In this document: positions 52,563 through 64,000 of the stretch, piece by piece
Layout of the letters: each line of letters begins with the position of its first letter
How positions within the stretch are numbered: position 1 is the first letter of the stretch
Assembly (NCBI GenBank): GCA_022496805.1
Contig: CM040106.1
Coordinates: 8,370,001-8,434,000 of the forward strand
DNA length: 64,000 nucleotides
DNA from: Pohlia nutans
Lineage: Eukaryota; Streptophyta; Bryopsida; Bryales; Mniaceae
Direction of reading: 5' to 3'
Notes under the pieces: model-generated
Databases searched by the model: none
Told to the model about the DNA's origin: nothing
Seen by the model: only the letters and a program-made list of their open reading frames with translations
Position numbers and translations under genes: made by a program

Positions 52563-53433
52563 TGATGATTACAACGTATCCATGCTTTTGGACTCCTGTA
52601 CATACACTCAAAACTTTTCTACACTACATTCTCGACTATACGACGGCGTCCATGTACATTTACACCTGCTGTGCTGCATGTCCCGTCACGATGTATATGA
52701 CATGAACGTCTGCCATTAATACAACGTCATGACATGCATGGACAAGTTGCCATCGCAATGATTACATGTTACCTCCACCAACGTTATTATTATCACGTCA
52801 TTCTTGATCTCACTGCAATTATGAGGATACGCAATCATGATGGTCTTCATTTCATTTCTTTATGTACACGCATGGACAACTAGTGCACGAATTGAGAAAT
52901 TCAATAATTTTTAGTTCTACTCGGTAGGGTGGTTGCAAAACCACCAACGACATTGTCAGCCATGTACTTTAATGTCAGTGAAGAAATGAGCATGTTCGCG
53001 GTGACGTTACAGTGGACGTCACCGATACCAAGATCAACGTCTGCCTCAACAGATCATTCGCAACATTGTGCCACTTATGATCCGCTTGCAATTATCGTGA
53101 CAAGTACTTCGGTCGTAGGAATCAGTCATATACGCGCTACCGGACATTGCACAACAACTGCCTATACCCTCTATTTGCAATTGCTTTATTGCATTTACTG
53201 CTGTATGTATGTTGCATATACAGTGGCAGTTGCAAATTACCGTCTCCCATACATGAACTCAGGCGTTCTTATACGGCGTGTGTTTGTGCAAACTTGCACT
53301 TGTGCATCTACACCTATACGGCAACGTCATGGCGGGGGGAAACATGTTATGTGTGACGGCCGCCGCCAACTTTGAAAACAAAAATGACCACAGCACGACG
53401 CACTTCTAATCGGCACATATGTACACACTTACC

Positions 53434-53933
53434 TCTTGGCCTTCAAAAATTTGCGGACATCAGTCCGGCCCTGCACCGGGCCCACATCGTTGTCCAATGA
53501 TGGCAACGGAACGATGGGCACCTTCTTCAGCTTCTTTGTCGGTGGTGTTACAAGCAGGGCTTTTCCCTTCAATTAAGAGCTTGATTCGCCTGCCTTGTTG
53601 TGGAGGTACTTTGAACGGCGCTCTTCTATTTCCTGCATAAATAACTCCAATGCAGCCGACACATCCTCCTCACCCTCACCCTCCTTGCTGTAGGTGGCCC
53701 TCTAATGCGCTGCTGACATTGGCATCTTCCCCAATTTTCCGCTTGTCTTCGGCATCCCAATGTGTGGAGTTCTCCAAGGCACAAAACACTCGAGCTTGTC
53801 CTGCGGTCATACACACCCCGCCTGCGTCAGATCCACGTTTAGCATTACTATTGTGATACCCAGCCTCAGTGGAAAATTTGACTGACAAAAATTCGTGCTG
53901 CATTAGTCCCATATTGCTGATTGTGGCTGGCAC
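53434..53933 (-). pseudogene. exon upstream of the Transposase_24 domain (CACTA-2)
   Basis: The minus strand reads protein-like from 53933, changes frame near 53660 (CTGCAACAAGGAGGG region) and continues MQEIEERRSKYLHNKAGESSS, one stop, then LKGKALLVTPPTKKLKKVPI to a strong donor (AAG|GTAAGT) near 53434. Its lysine-rich end suggests a nuclear signal. No domain is recognised. Confidence 0.45.
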
Positions 53934-54140
53934 GGTGCACTAACGTGCACGCTGCAGCAATGCTACTTATGTCTATGATACACTAGTCCTGTGCAGACCG
54001 TCTGAGTCAAGCACATGCACATCCTCATACCACAAAACACTTGAACGCACTATGACGACATGGGAATGACATGAATGTGTCTCACGCTAATCACATCGAA
54101 GAGCAATGCAATTAGTTGCCATGCATGCAAAAAAACAAAC

Positions 54141-54424
54141 CTGGTACCGGGCCATGGCCATGACCATGACCGTGGCATAGCTATCACTGGTGGCCGCGGC
54201 GGCGTGTTAAATACCCTCATTGCAACACGTCTATTCGATGTGAACGGAATGGCGGAGGAGAGGAATTTGCACTCAGTAACCTGGCTGGGCGAATCTGCAT
54301 GTGCGCAAAGTTGGCGCAATGCCGAGGGCTGTGGCGGCAGTGTCGATAGTGGTTCCTGGGGTTTCAAAAAACGTTTGCTCTGTCGCAATAGAGCCTGGGC
54401 CTTGCGCTGTGGGTGATCCGGCAT
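54141..54424 (-). pseudogene. likely first exon of the CACTA-2 minus-strand gene
   Basis: The minus-strand ATG at 54424 opens about 94 codons, rich in Arg, Pro and Ser, to a donor (ACCAG|GTTTGT) near 54141. No domain recognised; it resembles the disordered N-termini of transposon-encoded proteins. It lies head to head with the Tnp2 gene. Confidence 0.4.
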
Positions 54425-55999
54425 CGCTACAGGGGACGCACTTCCAACAATCTTCGCTACAAAATTGGCAAAATCTTGGAGGGCTGCCTCAGAGACGCCC
54501 CTGTCAACCGTGCGCTCTTAGGGTACACCTTCAAGCCCATCCAAAACCCTACTATGCGTCAAGAATCCCATTGCTGCGCCGTTATACTGTAATGTGGCTC
54601 TTAAATACAGCATAGAACGCGGGGAATTAACACAACGGTCCTGCCGCATGTGATGGCGTGGGGTACCCATGCTTTTGGTGTTTGTACTGCCGTGGTATTC
54701 TCCAACGAGAGACGCGGTAGTATGCGTGGATGATGGATGGCATACATTGCATCCCCACCACTGTGCAGTATTCGTTTCAGAGGTCTGGTCAGACATATGA
54801 CGGAACACACACATGTTTTGTAGAACGTGTCAATTTTTTGCTTGACGTCTGTGAGAACGTCTATATGTTTACATTGACGTGTTCTAGAACGTCGATATGT
54901 TTTGTTGGACGCACTTTGTACATGGCTGCAAGACTGTCTGAATGGAAATACGCATGCTGTATATGATGTGGACACGACAGTTGGAATTGCTACTTCAGAA
55001 TGACGATGGATGTAAACACTTACAGCTTCAACATTGTAAGCGGGATTTTAGTTAACATAGGTAATCGACATGTCATTTCTCTGCAAATAAATTGCTCACT
55101 TTGTTATAGTATACTAGTCTTCATTCCGGGCTATGAATGGTGTGCACCATACATGTGCATATAACATATGCCATTTGTCTAGGTAAGACGCTGCCTACAA
55201 AGCGACAGCAATGGCATGTCATCAGGCCGTGGTGGCACATGCTGTGTTGCCAGGACAACTGACATCATAGTATATATTGAAGCATAATTCAAAACTTGTA
55301 TGTGCAAGAACATTGAGGCGATGGATATGTGTCAGTAGACGCCCCTTGTGGAAAAATGTGGCCGTTAATCCTCATACCAAATAATCATATTATCTAAGTA
55401 TTGGGGACCAAGAAACTGGATACGACGGGCATAGTTATATATATAATGGACCGTGTAAAAGAACCTACAACGTGCTCATGATATGAAAGTTGTCTTTGTT
55501 TTGGTGGTCACTTTTATTGCAGTACTTGTTCTGTATGCGTGGCGACTCACACATAGACATTGTCCATGTATAAGATCTGCCGCCATATGTTCAATCATCC
55601 AAACGTCTGTGGAGTGGATATGTCCTAATATCTGATATGCACGGGACTGATGTGGCCCGTGTCCTGGACAGGTGACTCGGCACTCGAGGAAGCGGTGCCA
55701 CTGTGGTTCCAGGAGGGCTCTGACGCTAGCATCACAACCGTGACCACAGACGACTGCGGCACTACATGTCGCGAAGTGAGGCCAGTAATTTTGTTCTGCC
55801 CGTGAATGTGTGTTGAAAGGTGCAGGCACTAATATGTAACGTGCTCTTGCCATATACCGGTTATGTATCGCGCAACGGGTGATAAGTGGACATTGTGGTC
55901 ACCGTTATTCGATCCTTGTACAATATTTAGAGAATGCTGAGGTTTTCGTCACGCAGGGCATAGAAAGCACGTGCTGTAAAGTGAGGGCATCCACCGACT
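54425..55999. other. divergent promoter region between the two CACTA-2 genes
   Basis: About 1.6 kb between the minus-strand gene start (54424) and the first plus-strand frame (56000). Several GACGT/AACGTC motifs occur at 54825-54895. Short ORFs on both strands have no domain. A 50-codon hydrophobic ORF at 55483-55635 is not convincing. Confidence 0.35.
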
Positions 56000-56326
56000 A
56001 TGTCCGCAAGTACAAACGCAGTACATGGCCAGGTCGACTCGAACGCTGAATCCGTGGCACAGTGCAATTATCCAATTGAATACTATCCCTTCGAGCAGTA
56101 TGATTTTGAGGAAGCGCTGTATTTGCAGCAACTAGCATTTCTCCATCACAATCACTGCTATTTATATGACAAGGGCCTTGTGTGGACAATGAACTTTCTC
56201 CCGGAAACCGTGGACGACGTGTACAACAACAATGCGTACTGCATATCCTGGTTCTATGATGCGTGGTATCCGTATGACGTTGGGAAGAGAACTACGAGAA
56301 CTATTTATTTGAACAAGTACTCTTAG
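56000..56326 (+). CDS. Tyr-rich ORF upstream of Tnp2
   Basis: ATG at 56000 opens 108 codons rich in Tyr, Asn and acidic residues (YYPFEQYDFEEALYLQQLAF, then LPETVDDVYNNNAY). The composition is unusually even and protein-like, with no internal stop. No family recognised. It could be an exon of the Tnp2 gene or a separate small gene. Confidence 0.35.
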   Translation: MSASTNAVHGQVDSNAESVAQCNYPIEYYPFEQYDFEEALYLQQLAFLHHNHCYLYDKGLVWTMNFLPETVDDVYNNNAYCISWFYDAWYPYDVGKRTTRTIYLNKYS

Positions 56327-57252
56327 CTATGGGCGAGGCTGGCAGGGTAGAGACATGGTGAAGGCAGTGTGGAGAGCCGCGATTCTGGGCAATGAATCCA
56401 TCCTCTAAGGCGAATCCTAGTGTATGTCTATGCATGGGGTGCCTCATACTTTGCCTGTCAGTGCAGACGTCTATAGAAACGCTTCGGTGTTGCATGTGAC
56501 ATGGCGTACCGTCATTGTATTCATCTATGCTGTAGAATGCGGACATGCGGTCGTGCATGTGACGTTGTACATGACATTTGTGTGTGTAAAATCATTTGGC
56601 AATGACAATACGACGGCTGCAATATGTGTATGCTTCCGAGACTGTGTGACTAAAAACTCTACATTGTGCTTGTTATGTGCACGTTGACACGGACACCTGT
56701 GAATTTGAGTATAAGAAATACCCTTAGCATCACATGGGCTTAATGCAATGGTATGCATGTATGCATCAAAGGGATAAAATTGAGGGGCCGTGTCAGAGTG
56801 AAGCACCACTTTGGAATGGATTCAGGTGGGATCGCATGAAGGCCATCCTCGAAATGTCAGACCATATATGTAGTGCACTGTACACGGATGTGGACATGTA
56901 TAATTGTTGGCCCACAAACTTACAGTAAGTATTGATGAGGAAATTGCACATGAGATTGCGTTGTATGAAACACTACAGATATGCAGAATTTGATACACTT
57001 GTCGTATGGATGTGACCGACCTGTGAACAAGCGCTGGCCCGCCATAGAGGAATGTATATCAATTGCAGAAATGGCACTCTGTACTATTAGAGTCATTTTC
57101 AATGCGCCATCACGAAACTTGAAGTGGGGATGCATAAAGAAGTACTATGCAAAGTCATGTTGCCTCACACAGTCTGTATGTGTGGCAGATCATTTATGCT
57201 TCTGTGCTGCCGAGGCGTACAAAACTAGAATTTGTAGCGTATATCGGCTGCC

Positions 57253-59085
57253 ATGAATTCTACTGTCCGTAGTAAGGGTGCAACAATTCGACTGACCACA
57301 GACGGACGTACCTTGTGGCCTATACCTCTTGGTGACTTCATCCTGCAAACCGAGCTACGCGTGGCAACAGAACAAAATGTACAAGCATATCCCTGTCCAT
57401 GCAAGGATTATCACGGGGACCGGCGGAAATGGATCGATGTAATTCGGTAGCACCACGCCTCGGTAGGCAAAGACCCATTTCTTACTAAATCCATCATCGG
57501 TGGTGATCCTCCATATGGATATCCCCCGCGCGGTGTATGGGTTGAGGATTTTGCGTATGACAACGATGTTGTCGAAGCCGATTGTGCTTTTGTTGGCAAT
57601 GATGGTCCTGGCGATTTCATTGTCGGCGCTGACGTTGCAGCCAATGTCCGAGGTGGCGACATCGCCGTCCCAGGAGCTGAAGAAACTAGCAATTCAGATA
57701 CCCTACTAGACGAGTATCACGACGTGCAAAGGCAAGTCCTTGAGGCTTTTGAGAGAGGAGACGCCTTGCACAGGGAGTTTGTAGCGGAATAGAATGGGCC
57801 AGAGACCGAAGAGAATGGCAGTGACACACTGCACGGTTTGGAGGAGTTGTACCAGCGAGCAACGACACCATTGTATATTGGCTCTAAGACAAGCGTTGTG
57901 TCCACCACAATCATCATCATGAACATGTGTGTAGTATTTCGGGTGAGCAACAAGTTCACGGATGAGCTCCTACGCTATTTGTCAGAGGACTTGCTACCGG
58001 AGGGCAACCAACTACCTGCGAGTCATTATGCTGCGCGTAAGACCATCCGCCGATTAGGCTTGAACTACAACAACATCCATGCTTGTCCAGATGGATGTGT
58101 CCTTTACGAGGATGCCCATGCACAATTGGATACATGTCCGCAAAGTTCCAAGTCACGGTGGATGGAAGGCACTAACAGTATCTCCGCGAAGGTCATTCGA
58201 CATTTTCCGGTGATAATACAAATGAAACGGATGTGGAGGTCTCCAGAGATTGCACGCATGTTGACGGGTCATACCAAACATGTGAGCAGTGACGGCATCA
58301 TGCGATCCGTCGTAGATAGCCCTACATGGAAGCATATTGACACAGACGCGGCATTCGGCAATTTTGGAGTGGAGACAAGGAACTTGCGGCTGGCATTAGC
58401 ATTGGACGGCGTCAATCCCTTTAAATTGAACAACACAAATTGGTCAACATGGCCAGTACTTATTTTGATATATAAATTGGAGCCATGGTTTGTGACCAAG
58501 AAATTCTTCATTTCCTTGTGCATCCTCATCTCCGGGAAGCAGTCACCTACAGCCAAGAACATTGACGTCTTTGTGCGCCCCTTGTTGAAGGAGTTGCATG
58601 AACTCTAGGAAGGCGTCCCGACTCTGGACTTATCACAGCCTGCAGGGTCACAACAATTCAATCTCCGTGGACTAGTGATGTGGACAATCTCTGACTTTTC
58701 AGCATACGGCCTGATATCTGGGCTATGCTGTAAAGGTTACAAAGGGTGTCCTTGTTATGGGCCTCAAACGTAGGCATGTATAGCTAAGACAGGTGAAGTG
58801 CTACGTGATTGCACCACGACGGGTTCGAAGATAGTATTTGGCGCAATACGAAGGTACCTAGCTCGGCATCATCCATACCGTAGCAACAAAAGGTTCAATG
58901 GCAAGAATGAGCACCGAGAACAGCCCCCAATAGTATAAAGCTTGGACGTCATCAGATATGCTGCATGGAGACAATCTTTTCTTGATCTTGGCAGTAAAGA
59001 AGATTCAAAGTACGATCGTGTGCACTAGACGGGCGTAAAGCGGCTAAGTGCCTTCTATGAACTTCCATACGGGCAGGTTCAGTGA
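57253..59085 (+). pseudogene. Tnp2-type (Transposase_21) CACTA transposase, nonsense-only decay
   Basis: One frame of 611 codons carries no frameshift but seven stops: TAG 57448, TAG 57790, TAG 58606, TAG 58771, TAA 58936, TAG 59026, TGA 59083. The Tnp2 signature is unmistakable: LALDGVNPFK and STWPVLILIYKLEPW (58390-58490), a KKFFISLCILISGKQSP block, then FNLRGLVMWTISDF and GYKGCPCYGP (58650-58765), RYLARHHPYR (58850-58880) and DVIRYAAWRQSF (about 58945). A zinc-ribbon-like CPCKDYHGDRR start is at about 57403, typical of the N-terminal region. Tnp2 cuts the element's ends. Cause of the stops: see findings. Confidence 0.85.
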
Positions 59086-59863
59086 CTCCCAAACAATGAA
59101 TCCGTTGCTGCAGGAGAGGACTAAAAAAGGGACCCTCTCTTCCATTGCCCATGCATTGTTAGCAGAAACATGTGCATGTCACATGCGACAAGGCCATGTT
59201 AGCGCAGTCGTCCATATAGACATATTTGAGAACAGCGCGCAGTGGACGCTAACGTCCCGGACATAGACATTGTATGAGCTGAAATGACGTCTGTAGAGCG
59301 TGGGTTTTAGGTCATAGAATTTCGAGAGACGTACATGTCATATGGGGCAAGCATAGAATGCAGCAAGGATGTTTTCCTTGTGTACATGTAGAGGGACGGT
59401 TAGTCAGAAGACAAAGCGCTACAGCACTGTGAATGTTTGGTGGAGCACATAAAATGTGCCAGTTAATGCTTGGAACGTGGTGCATTGAAACTGAATATGG
59501 GGAATATGAGAGCACTATTAATCTTAAATTCCGAGATGTAGTGTAAGAGGTTAGCATGGACAGTCCTTGCAGCACGAAAAGCGGGAGTCCGTCTTCTGTT
59601 CTATGTACCACAGATAGTAAAGTACAGAAGCCATTCAGGTCATGGATGGAAGGGTGTAATGAGCAAACCGTGTATCTTGACAACATCTAAAGGTTCGACA
59701 TGTGCTGGACGTAATGCACCGCGAGAAGAGTTTGTGCGAGAACATACTGAAGACAATGTTTGGTATGAATGATAGCCCGGGCAGTCGTCAAGATGTGGAG
59801 TACTTACAAATGCGTCAAGAACTATGGTTGCAGGCAGCGCATCCCTGAAATGATGAATTTCAT

Positions 59864-60031
59864 ATGCCGCATGCACCGTACATATTGAATGTTGAGGAGC
59901 GAAAGGAGTTTGTGCAAATTGTGTCGAACATCAAGACACCTACAAACTACGTCGGTTCAATTCAGAAGCGCATGAAGGATGGAAAACTGCAGTGTATGAA
60001 AACTGAAGACTATCATGTTCTAATGCAGCAG
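59864..60031 (+). pseudogene. Tnp2 gene, exon before DUF4218
   Basis: The 56 codons end in KTEDYHVLMQQ, the conserved junction that precedes DUF4218 in Tnp2 proteins, and a donor (CAG|GTGATG) follows at 60032. The region between 59086 and 59863 is degraded and gives only scattered matches. Confidence 0.7.
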
Positions 60032-60347
60032 GTGATGCTCGAAGTAAAGGGGGTGCACGTTTTAATATGACATACACAAAACGTTTATATGATGTACGAG
60101 GGAAATGCAGTACTGTGAATGGCGTTGTGAAATAGAGTGCTGGGATTACCAATTTCGTGCATAACAAGGAATTTAATAATACCAATATCTGACGTCCTTG
60201 TTGAACAGTAACTGTATGGTTATATTTGAACACACTACAAATGCATGATAGAAAAAGGTAGCTGCCGTAGCATGTATGGTACATGAACCCGTTTCAATCG
60301 GTAACATATAACCTTTCTACAATTTGAACAAATGTTGTCGTGTGTAG

Positions 60348-60905
60348 ATACTGCCTGTGACTCTGCGCAATTTATTGGACGAGAATGTGCGGCTGGCAAT
60401 CATTAAAATTAGCAGAGTGTTCCAGAAAATATGCAAAAAAGAGATTCGAGAAGATGACAAGGACAGTATGATGCGCAACGTGGTGATGGCAACATGTGTG
60501 CTGGAGAAAGAGTTTCCACCAACTTTTTTGAACGTCATGACGCATCTACTAGTGCATCTCGTTCAGCAGCTTTTCATATGCGGGCTTGTCCACTGCAGGT
60601 GGATGTATCCAATCGAGCAATACATAAAAACGCTTAAGGATTACGTGAGGACATACGCACGTCTAGAAGGAAGCATAGCAGAAGGGCACAGTATGGAAGA
60701 CACACTGGGATTTTTCACGGAGTACATGACACGGTTCAAAGCAACAAGGCACTGTGTCTGGGACCCAATAGAAGACCCTACAATGAATGACAAAGTCCTG
60801 AAGGAAAACGAACGGATGAAGGGCAAAATGTCAGACGATGTGCGCAGCTATATCCACGCATTTGTCCTAGACAACGCGCCATCTTTGGAACCCTTGCGAG
60901 AATGA
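60348..60905 (+). pseudogene. DUF4218 exon of the Tnp2 gene
   Basis: Acceptor TGTGTAG ends at 60347. The 185-codon frame has the DUF4218 pattern: LPVTLRNLLDENVRLAIIKI, then CKKEI, LEKEFPPTFLNVMTHL, LVHLVQQL and GLVHCRWMYPIEQYIKTLK, followed by GSIAEG. It is open to TGA at 60903-60905 and is the best preserved part of the gene. Spliced to 60031 the frame is kept (MQQ then ILPV). Confidence 0.85.
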
Positions 60906-61429
60906 GTCCCTGTATGCACTAACCTTTCAAAGTTGTGTCTATATACATGGCAGGAGCGGTGGACGTTTACGTTTATATGCCGCCTGGAGGCCTCTGTTTT
61001 CTGGTGTGTGATGTCCTGATTGACAGCACACAAGACAGGCGGCACAATGTACTTGTCAGTACATATGTCAGATGCGACATACACAGTGACGGACTGCGTT
61101 GACATTGACGTCATTCCAACGTGTGCACAGTCTTACAGTGCGAATGTCTTGCTCTAGAATTTTGTACTACATCTAATTATTATGGGCTTCGTGCTGGTAC
61201 AGAGCATACATTGAGGCTAAGCGATGCAGGTCGGAAGAGCGGGAAGCATTCCCAGTCGCATCACGCCGTCATCGAGTATCGGGCGCCACGGGGTGCCCTC
61301 CAGCATTGAGCGAAATGCCAGCTTTTGTGGAATGGTTGAGGGCGACGGTGAAGGATGCGCAGCATCATGGACACGAGGTAGATGTTGATATCGTACAGTA
61401 CACATAACTACCAAAGCGATATGCAACGT

Positions 61430-62032
61430 CACACCGGCAGATACACGCGCAAGGAATGCATCTGCGTGTCCGGAGTTCAGAAGGCGGACTCATTACTTGG
61501 GACTCATGTGTCGTGGCCACTTTGTTGGGGGATGCGCAATGAGAGGCCAATTGAAAGAACAGAAGATTACGTAAGGTACATCGAAGAAATATTGGAGGTT
61601 GATTATCGAAATCACTGCACGACGGTCTTGGTGTGCGACTGGGTTAGGCCGGCACGTGATGCTCGATACCCAAACATTGAACGGGATCGGTACGGCTTCT
61701 GCATGGCAAACTTCAACCACATAGGCGGGAAGGTACATACGGACTCATTTGCATTTCCACTGCATTGCTAGCAAGTATTCTTTTCTGATGATCCAAGGAG
61801 ACATAAATAGAAGATAGTGTGTTGAACAGACGTGCGGGGGACGCGGAAGCAATTACAATTTCCGCAACCGACTACCAACATTGTAGAGGTCGATAATGAC
61901 AACAACTATGGAGGCGTGCAACCTATTATTCTGGAAACAGAGCCGGACAGAGCACCTCCAACAATGGCCGACACGTACGTAGCATCGGCTAGTGAGAATG
62001 TTCCAGAAGACGCAGATGAATTGCAACAATGA
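61430..62032 (+). pseudogene. DUF4216-like C-terminal part of the Tnp2 gene
   Basis: The frame (61440-61771) has IEEILEVDYRNHCTTVLVCDWV, then YPNIERDRYGFCMANFNHIGGKVHTDSF, which follows the DUF4216 layout. After a TAG at 61769 the same frame continues QVFFSDDP, the usual end of the domain. A further stop near 61808 and then an acidic tail (EVDNDNNYGGV to VPEDADELQQ) finish at TGA 62030-62032. Gene order Tnp2, DUF4218, DUF4216 is standard for plant CACTA elements. Confidence 0.65.
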
Positions 62033-62926
62033 CTCAGTGGCCTCCTAATACTCACAATATATCCGTTTCATATCTTCATTTATACAAAGTGCAAACATTG
62101 CACTAGAATGAAGACATATAGGTTGAAAATATATAGATTTTGGCGCTCTGGGCTCACATATAGTACTCTGTGTAGGCTGCACTTGTGTAGTTCAATTTCC
62201 TTTGTTGTGTGCAAGCATGCACAAACAACAAGAAATTGCTAGTATCGTATATTCAAACATAAATAGGCATATGTGCCATGCTTGCCACAGTACTGCTTTG
62301 TTTCTATAGAGTGGGGATGGAGATTCTGAGGTTTTGGTACGCTTTGAGCAGGAATTTTCCATTTGATTCATGTTGAATCATCAAGTTATGATGTCTTAAT
62401 CGTGTCTTGTTCATATCGGCTACAGAATGCAATTCCTTCCTTGGTCGATGGGAAGGAGTTCTTTTTGATTCTGAATGTGTGTCCGTGTATATGGAACAAT
62501 GACAAGTTGTCGTGCTCAGATGTGTGATTTTGTTTCTGTCGGGGCGTTGTTCAGGAGCTCATCAATTGTGATGACGAGTAGTACATGCATATAGCACACG
62601 CTCATGCTGTGATAAATTTTCTGGGATAACCTGAAACGGAAAGGGCTATTACATCATTGAATGCAAGCCTAGGTAAGTCCATATGGTTCACATTCATTAG
62701 CTGACGTGGCAAGGTACGCCAACGTGCAGGACACGTCATCCATTACAGCTGACGTGGCGCTAAGAACGCAAGATATGAATTATTACAAATAATGTTGGTC
62801 AATGCAAATCTATTATACAATACATCATGGGTTGTCTCAGTTGACCATTCCACGGTGGAATCCGTCGAAGTGACAACCCAAGCTAAAAAAACAAGTGGCT
62901 GTCAAGGTGCTCAACGACACTGGTCC
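62033..62926. other. right non-coding part of CACTA-2 and spacer
   Basis: No exon seen. GCTGACGTGGC motifs at 62700-62760 may be the right subterminal repeats. No TAGTG terminus could be paired with a left end. Confidence 0.4.
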
Positions 62927-64000
62927 CACTACAAGAAAATATAAAAATCGACAGTAATCAAGACACACTTCTATCTTATCTTGAAGATCCATACTCTACA
63001 AATAGTAATCGACTAGCAGGAGAATTTAAAAAAAAATTGAATGGATGAAAAACATCCCCGTGCGTGGTGAAGGGATGTGTCCAGAAATCATCCATCGTCC
63101 AGATCGTGGACGCAAGCGCGTCTAAGGGTTAAAGTCTGAGTGAATTTTCAGAAGTTTTTACTTCAATACGGCCTTTTCAACAAATTTTTAGGTCAACTAC
63201 TTCAAAATATAAGTTTAATTACAAAAACAACTTTAAAAAATTATTATTTTTTGGGGATTAGGTACAAATTACAATGACGAAACACATGATATGTGTTCCA
63301 TAGAAACTTTTTTTTTTCATTAAGACAATATAGGGAAATAGAAAGTAAGAAAGAATGATAAAAATAAGCCATGTAACAATTCTAGAATAACCCGGACACA
63401 CAGACGTAGCAATGTATTTAACTCTATCAATCGGTGGGAATGAAGTACATTTATCGACTATAAGTTGAAAGGAAGTTAAAAATATGAGTCCGTACGTACT
63501 TAAAACATGAACCGCAGTAACAATATGTGGACAATCGAATATACTGTAGAACATAATAATGCTGACACGCATAATGGGAGATGAAAATACAGGAGGGAAA
63601 AATAAATAAAATTAAAGCCATGACCCAATGTTCAATCTCACGTCTAATATTTGCTATACTGTGTACATTACATAAAAAAAATAGAATAAATCAGCGTTGT
63701 TATTGTAATTTGCAATTATCGGACAGAAATTTTGTGTACAAAATCTGAACAAATAATCGGCCAATTCGAAGTAAGGTAGAGATACCTTAAACCACCACGA
63801 CACCTAAAACCACCAACTTCTACACCATTCCTTCATTTTAGGGAGGAAATGTAACTTGTTTGTACATGATTTAACTTTTAAGCATATCATGCGTAAGTCA
63901 TGTAATGAAAGTCTTCATTTCCTTCCTAAAATGGAAGAGAAGTTTCCGGTTTGGAGGTAGTCCCTCGACTGTGGCGAGCCATTCCGCTTGAATGTTGAAA
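62927..64000 (+). mobile_element. possible left end of a further CACTA element
   Basis: CACTACAAGAAAATATAAAA begins at 62927 and is the canonical plant CACTA terminus in the 5' orientation, so an element would extend to the right out of the window. The other end is not in view, and no gene is seen in the remaining 1.07 kb, which is AT-rich. The preceding three bases are TCC. Confidence 0.4.
63831..63936. repeat. imperfect inverted repeat (hairpin)
   Basis: CTTCATTTTAGGGAGGAAATG (63831-63851) pairs with CATTTCCTTCCTAAAATGGAAG (63916-63936) with about two mismatches and a 64-bp loop. It may be a small MITE or a cruciform-forming site; outward flanks also show partial ACTTCT...AAGT pairing. Confidence 0.6.

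Larger units (their letters stand above)
47973..62850. mobile_element. large decayed CACTA-type element (CACTA-2), ends not defined
   Basis: The stretch holds two divergent plant CACTA genes: a Transposase_24-type gene on the minus strand (50200-54424) and a Tnp2/DUF4218/DUF4216 gene on the plus strand (57253-62032). ACGT-core motifs (GCTGACGTGGC, GACGTC, AACGTC) cluster at about 48300-48500 and again at 62700-62760, as subterminal repeats would. I could not find matching CACTA termini, so the limits are approximate. Stops and frame changes in both genes show it is dead. Confidence 0.6.

Noticed and set aside
55483..55635. 50-codon hydrophobic micropeptide with a membrane-like segment
   Set aside because: Only the start is protein-like, there is no conserved neighbour, and the region is decayed CACTA-2 DNA.
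12833..60905. TAG reassigned to an amino acid, to explain the many in-frame TAG codons
   Set aside because: Copia-2 (1366 codons) and gypsy Pol (1194 codons) have no internal TAG, and gypsy gag ends at TAG. Standard stops with decay in old elements explain all cases.
47973..62926. 62927 terminus as the right end of CACTA-2
   Set aside because: The motif is in left-end orientation (CACTA... on the plus strand); a right end would read ...TAGTG.

Overview
The window looks like repeat-rich DNA of a land plant, most likely an early-diverging one; a moss is my best guess. The reasons are spliceosomal introns, CACTA elements with plant-type Tnp2, DUF4218, DUF4216 and Transposase_24 genes, a Ty1/copia family primed by a tRNA half, a Ty3/gypsy chromovirus with a full aromatic-cage chromodomain, a Tc1-type element, and a SWIM zinc-finger MULE-like family that I associate from memory with mosses. 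The species is inferred. I see no clearly functional single-copy host gene, no rRNA or tRNA gene and no CRISPR array; nearly everything recognisable is a transposon.

Layout. 1-2451 and 12771-13847 are two halves of one decayed plus-strand gene (an RS-rich part followed by a Transposase_24-type part). A complete CACTA element (2452-12770, 37-bp terminal inverted repeats, ATT target duplication) sits in one of its introns. That CACTA element has no visible transposase; it carries a degraded FCP1/NIF-like phosphatase exon, a DUF8039-like exon and several unassigned exons. 13848-15962 holds nothing I can identify. 15968-27891 is a decayed copia element (copia-1, minus strand, duplication GGCAT) into which a structurally complete gypsy chromovirus (18014-24565, duplication ACATC) has jumped. 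29067-30675 is a Tc1-type DD34E transposon with one nonsense codon. Two decayed copies of a MULE-like SWIM transposase lie at 31104-35301 (plus) and about 39468-41350 (minus). 42242-47917 is an intact copia element (copia-2, duplication TGCTG) with a 1366-residue open polyprotein and LTRs identical by eye; it splits a small minus-strand coding exon. From about 48.0 to 62.8 kb lies a large decayed CACTA-type element with a Transposase_24 gene on the minus strand and a Tnp2/DUF4218/DUF4216 gene on the plus strand. At 62927 a canonical CACTACAAGAAAA end may begin another element that leaves the window.

Main points. (1) The gypsy element appears to be self-primed: the sequence just after its 5' LTR is complementary to 13 nt of its own LTR, 29 bp downstream of a TATA box, as in the Tf1/sushi mechanism. 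(2) Its gag-pol junction has an A AAA AAC slippery site followed by a possible H-type pseudoknot. (3) It carries a third ORF behind its own TATA box. (4) The copia family is apparently primed by a fragment of initiator tRNA-Met, as in Drosophila copia. (5) The old elements keep long indel-free frames broken by nonsense codons that look like methylcytosine deamination (CAG to TAG, CGA to TGA). The two youngest elements lack such damage, which fits standard stop codons and silencing-driven decay.
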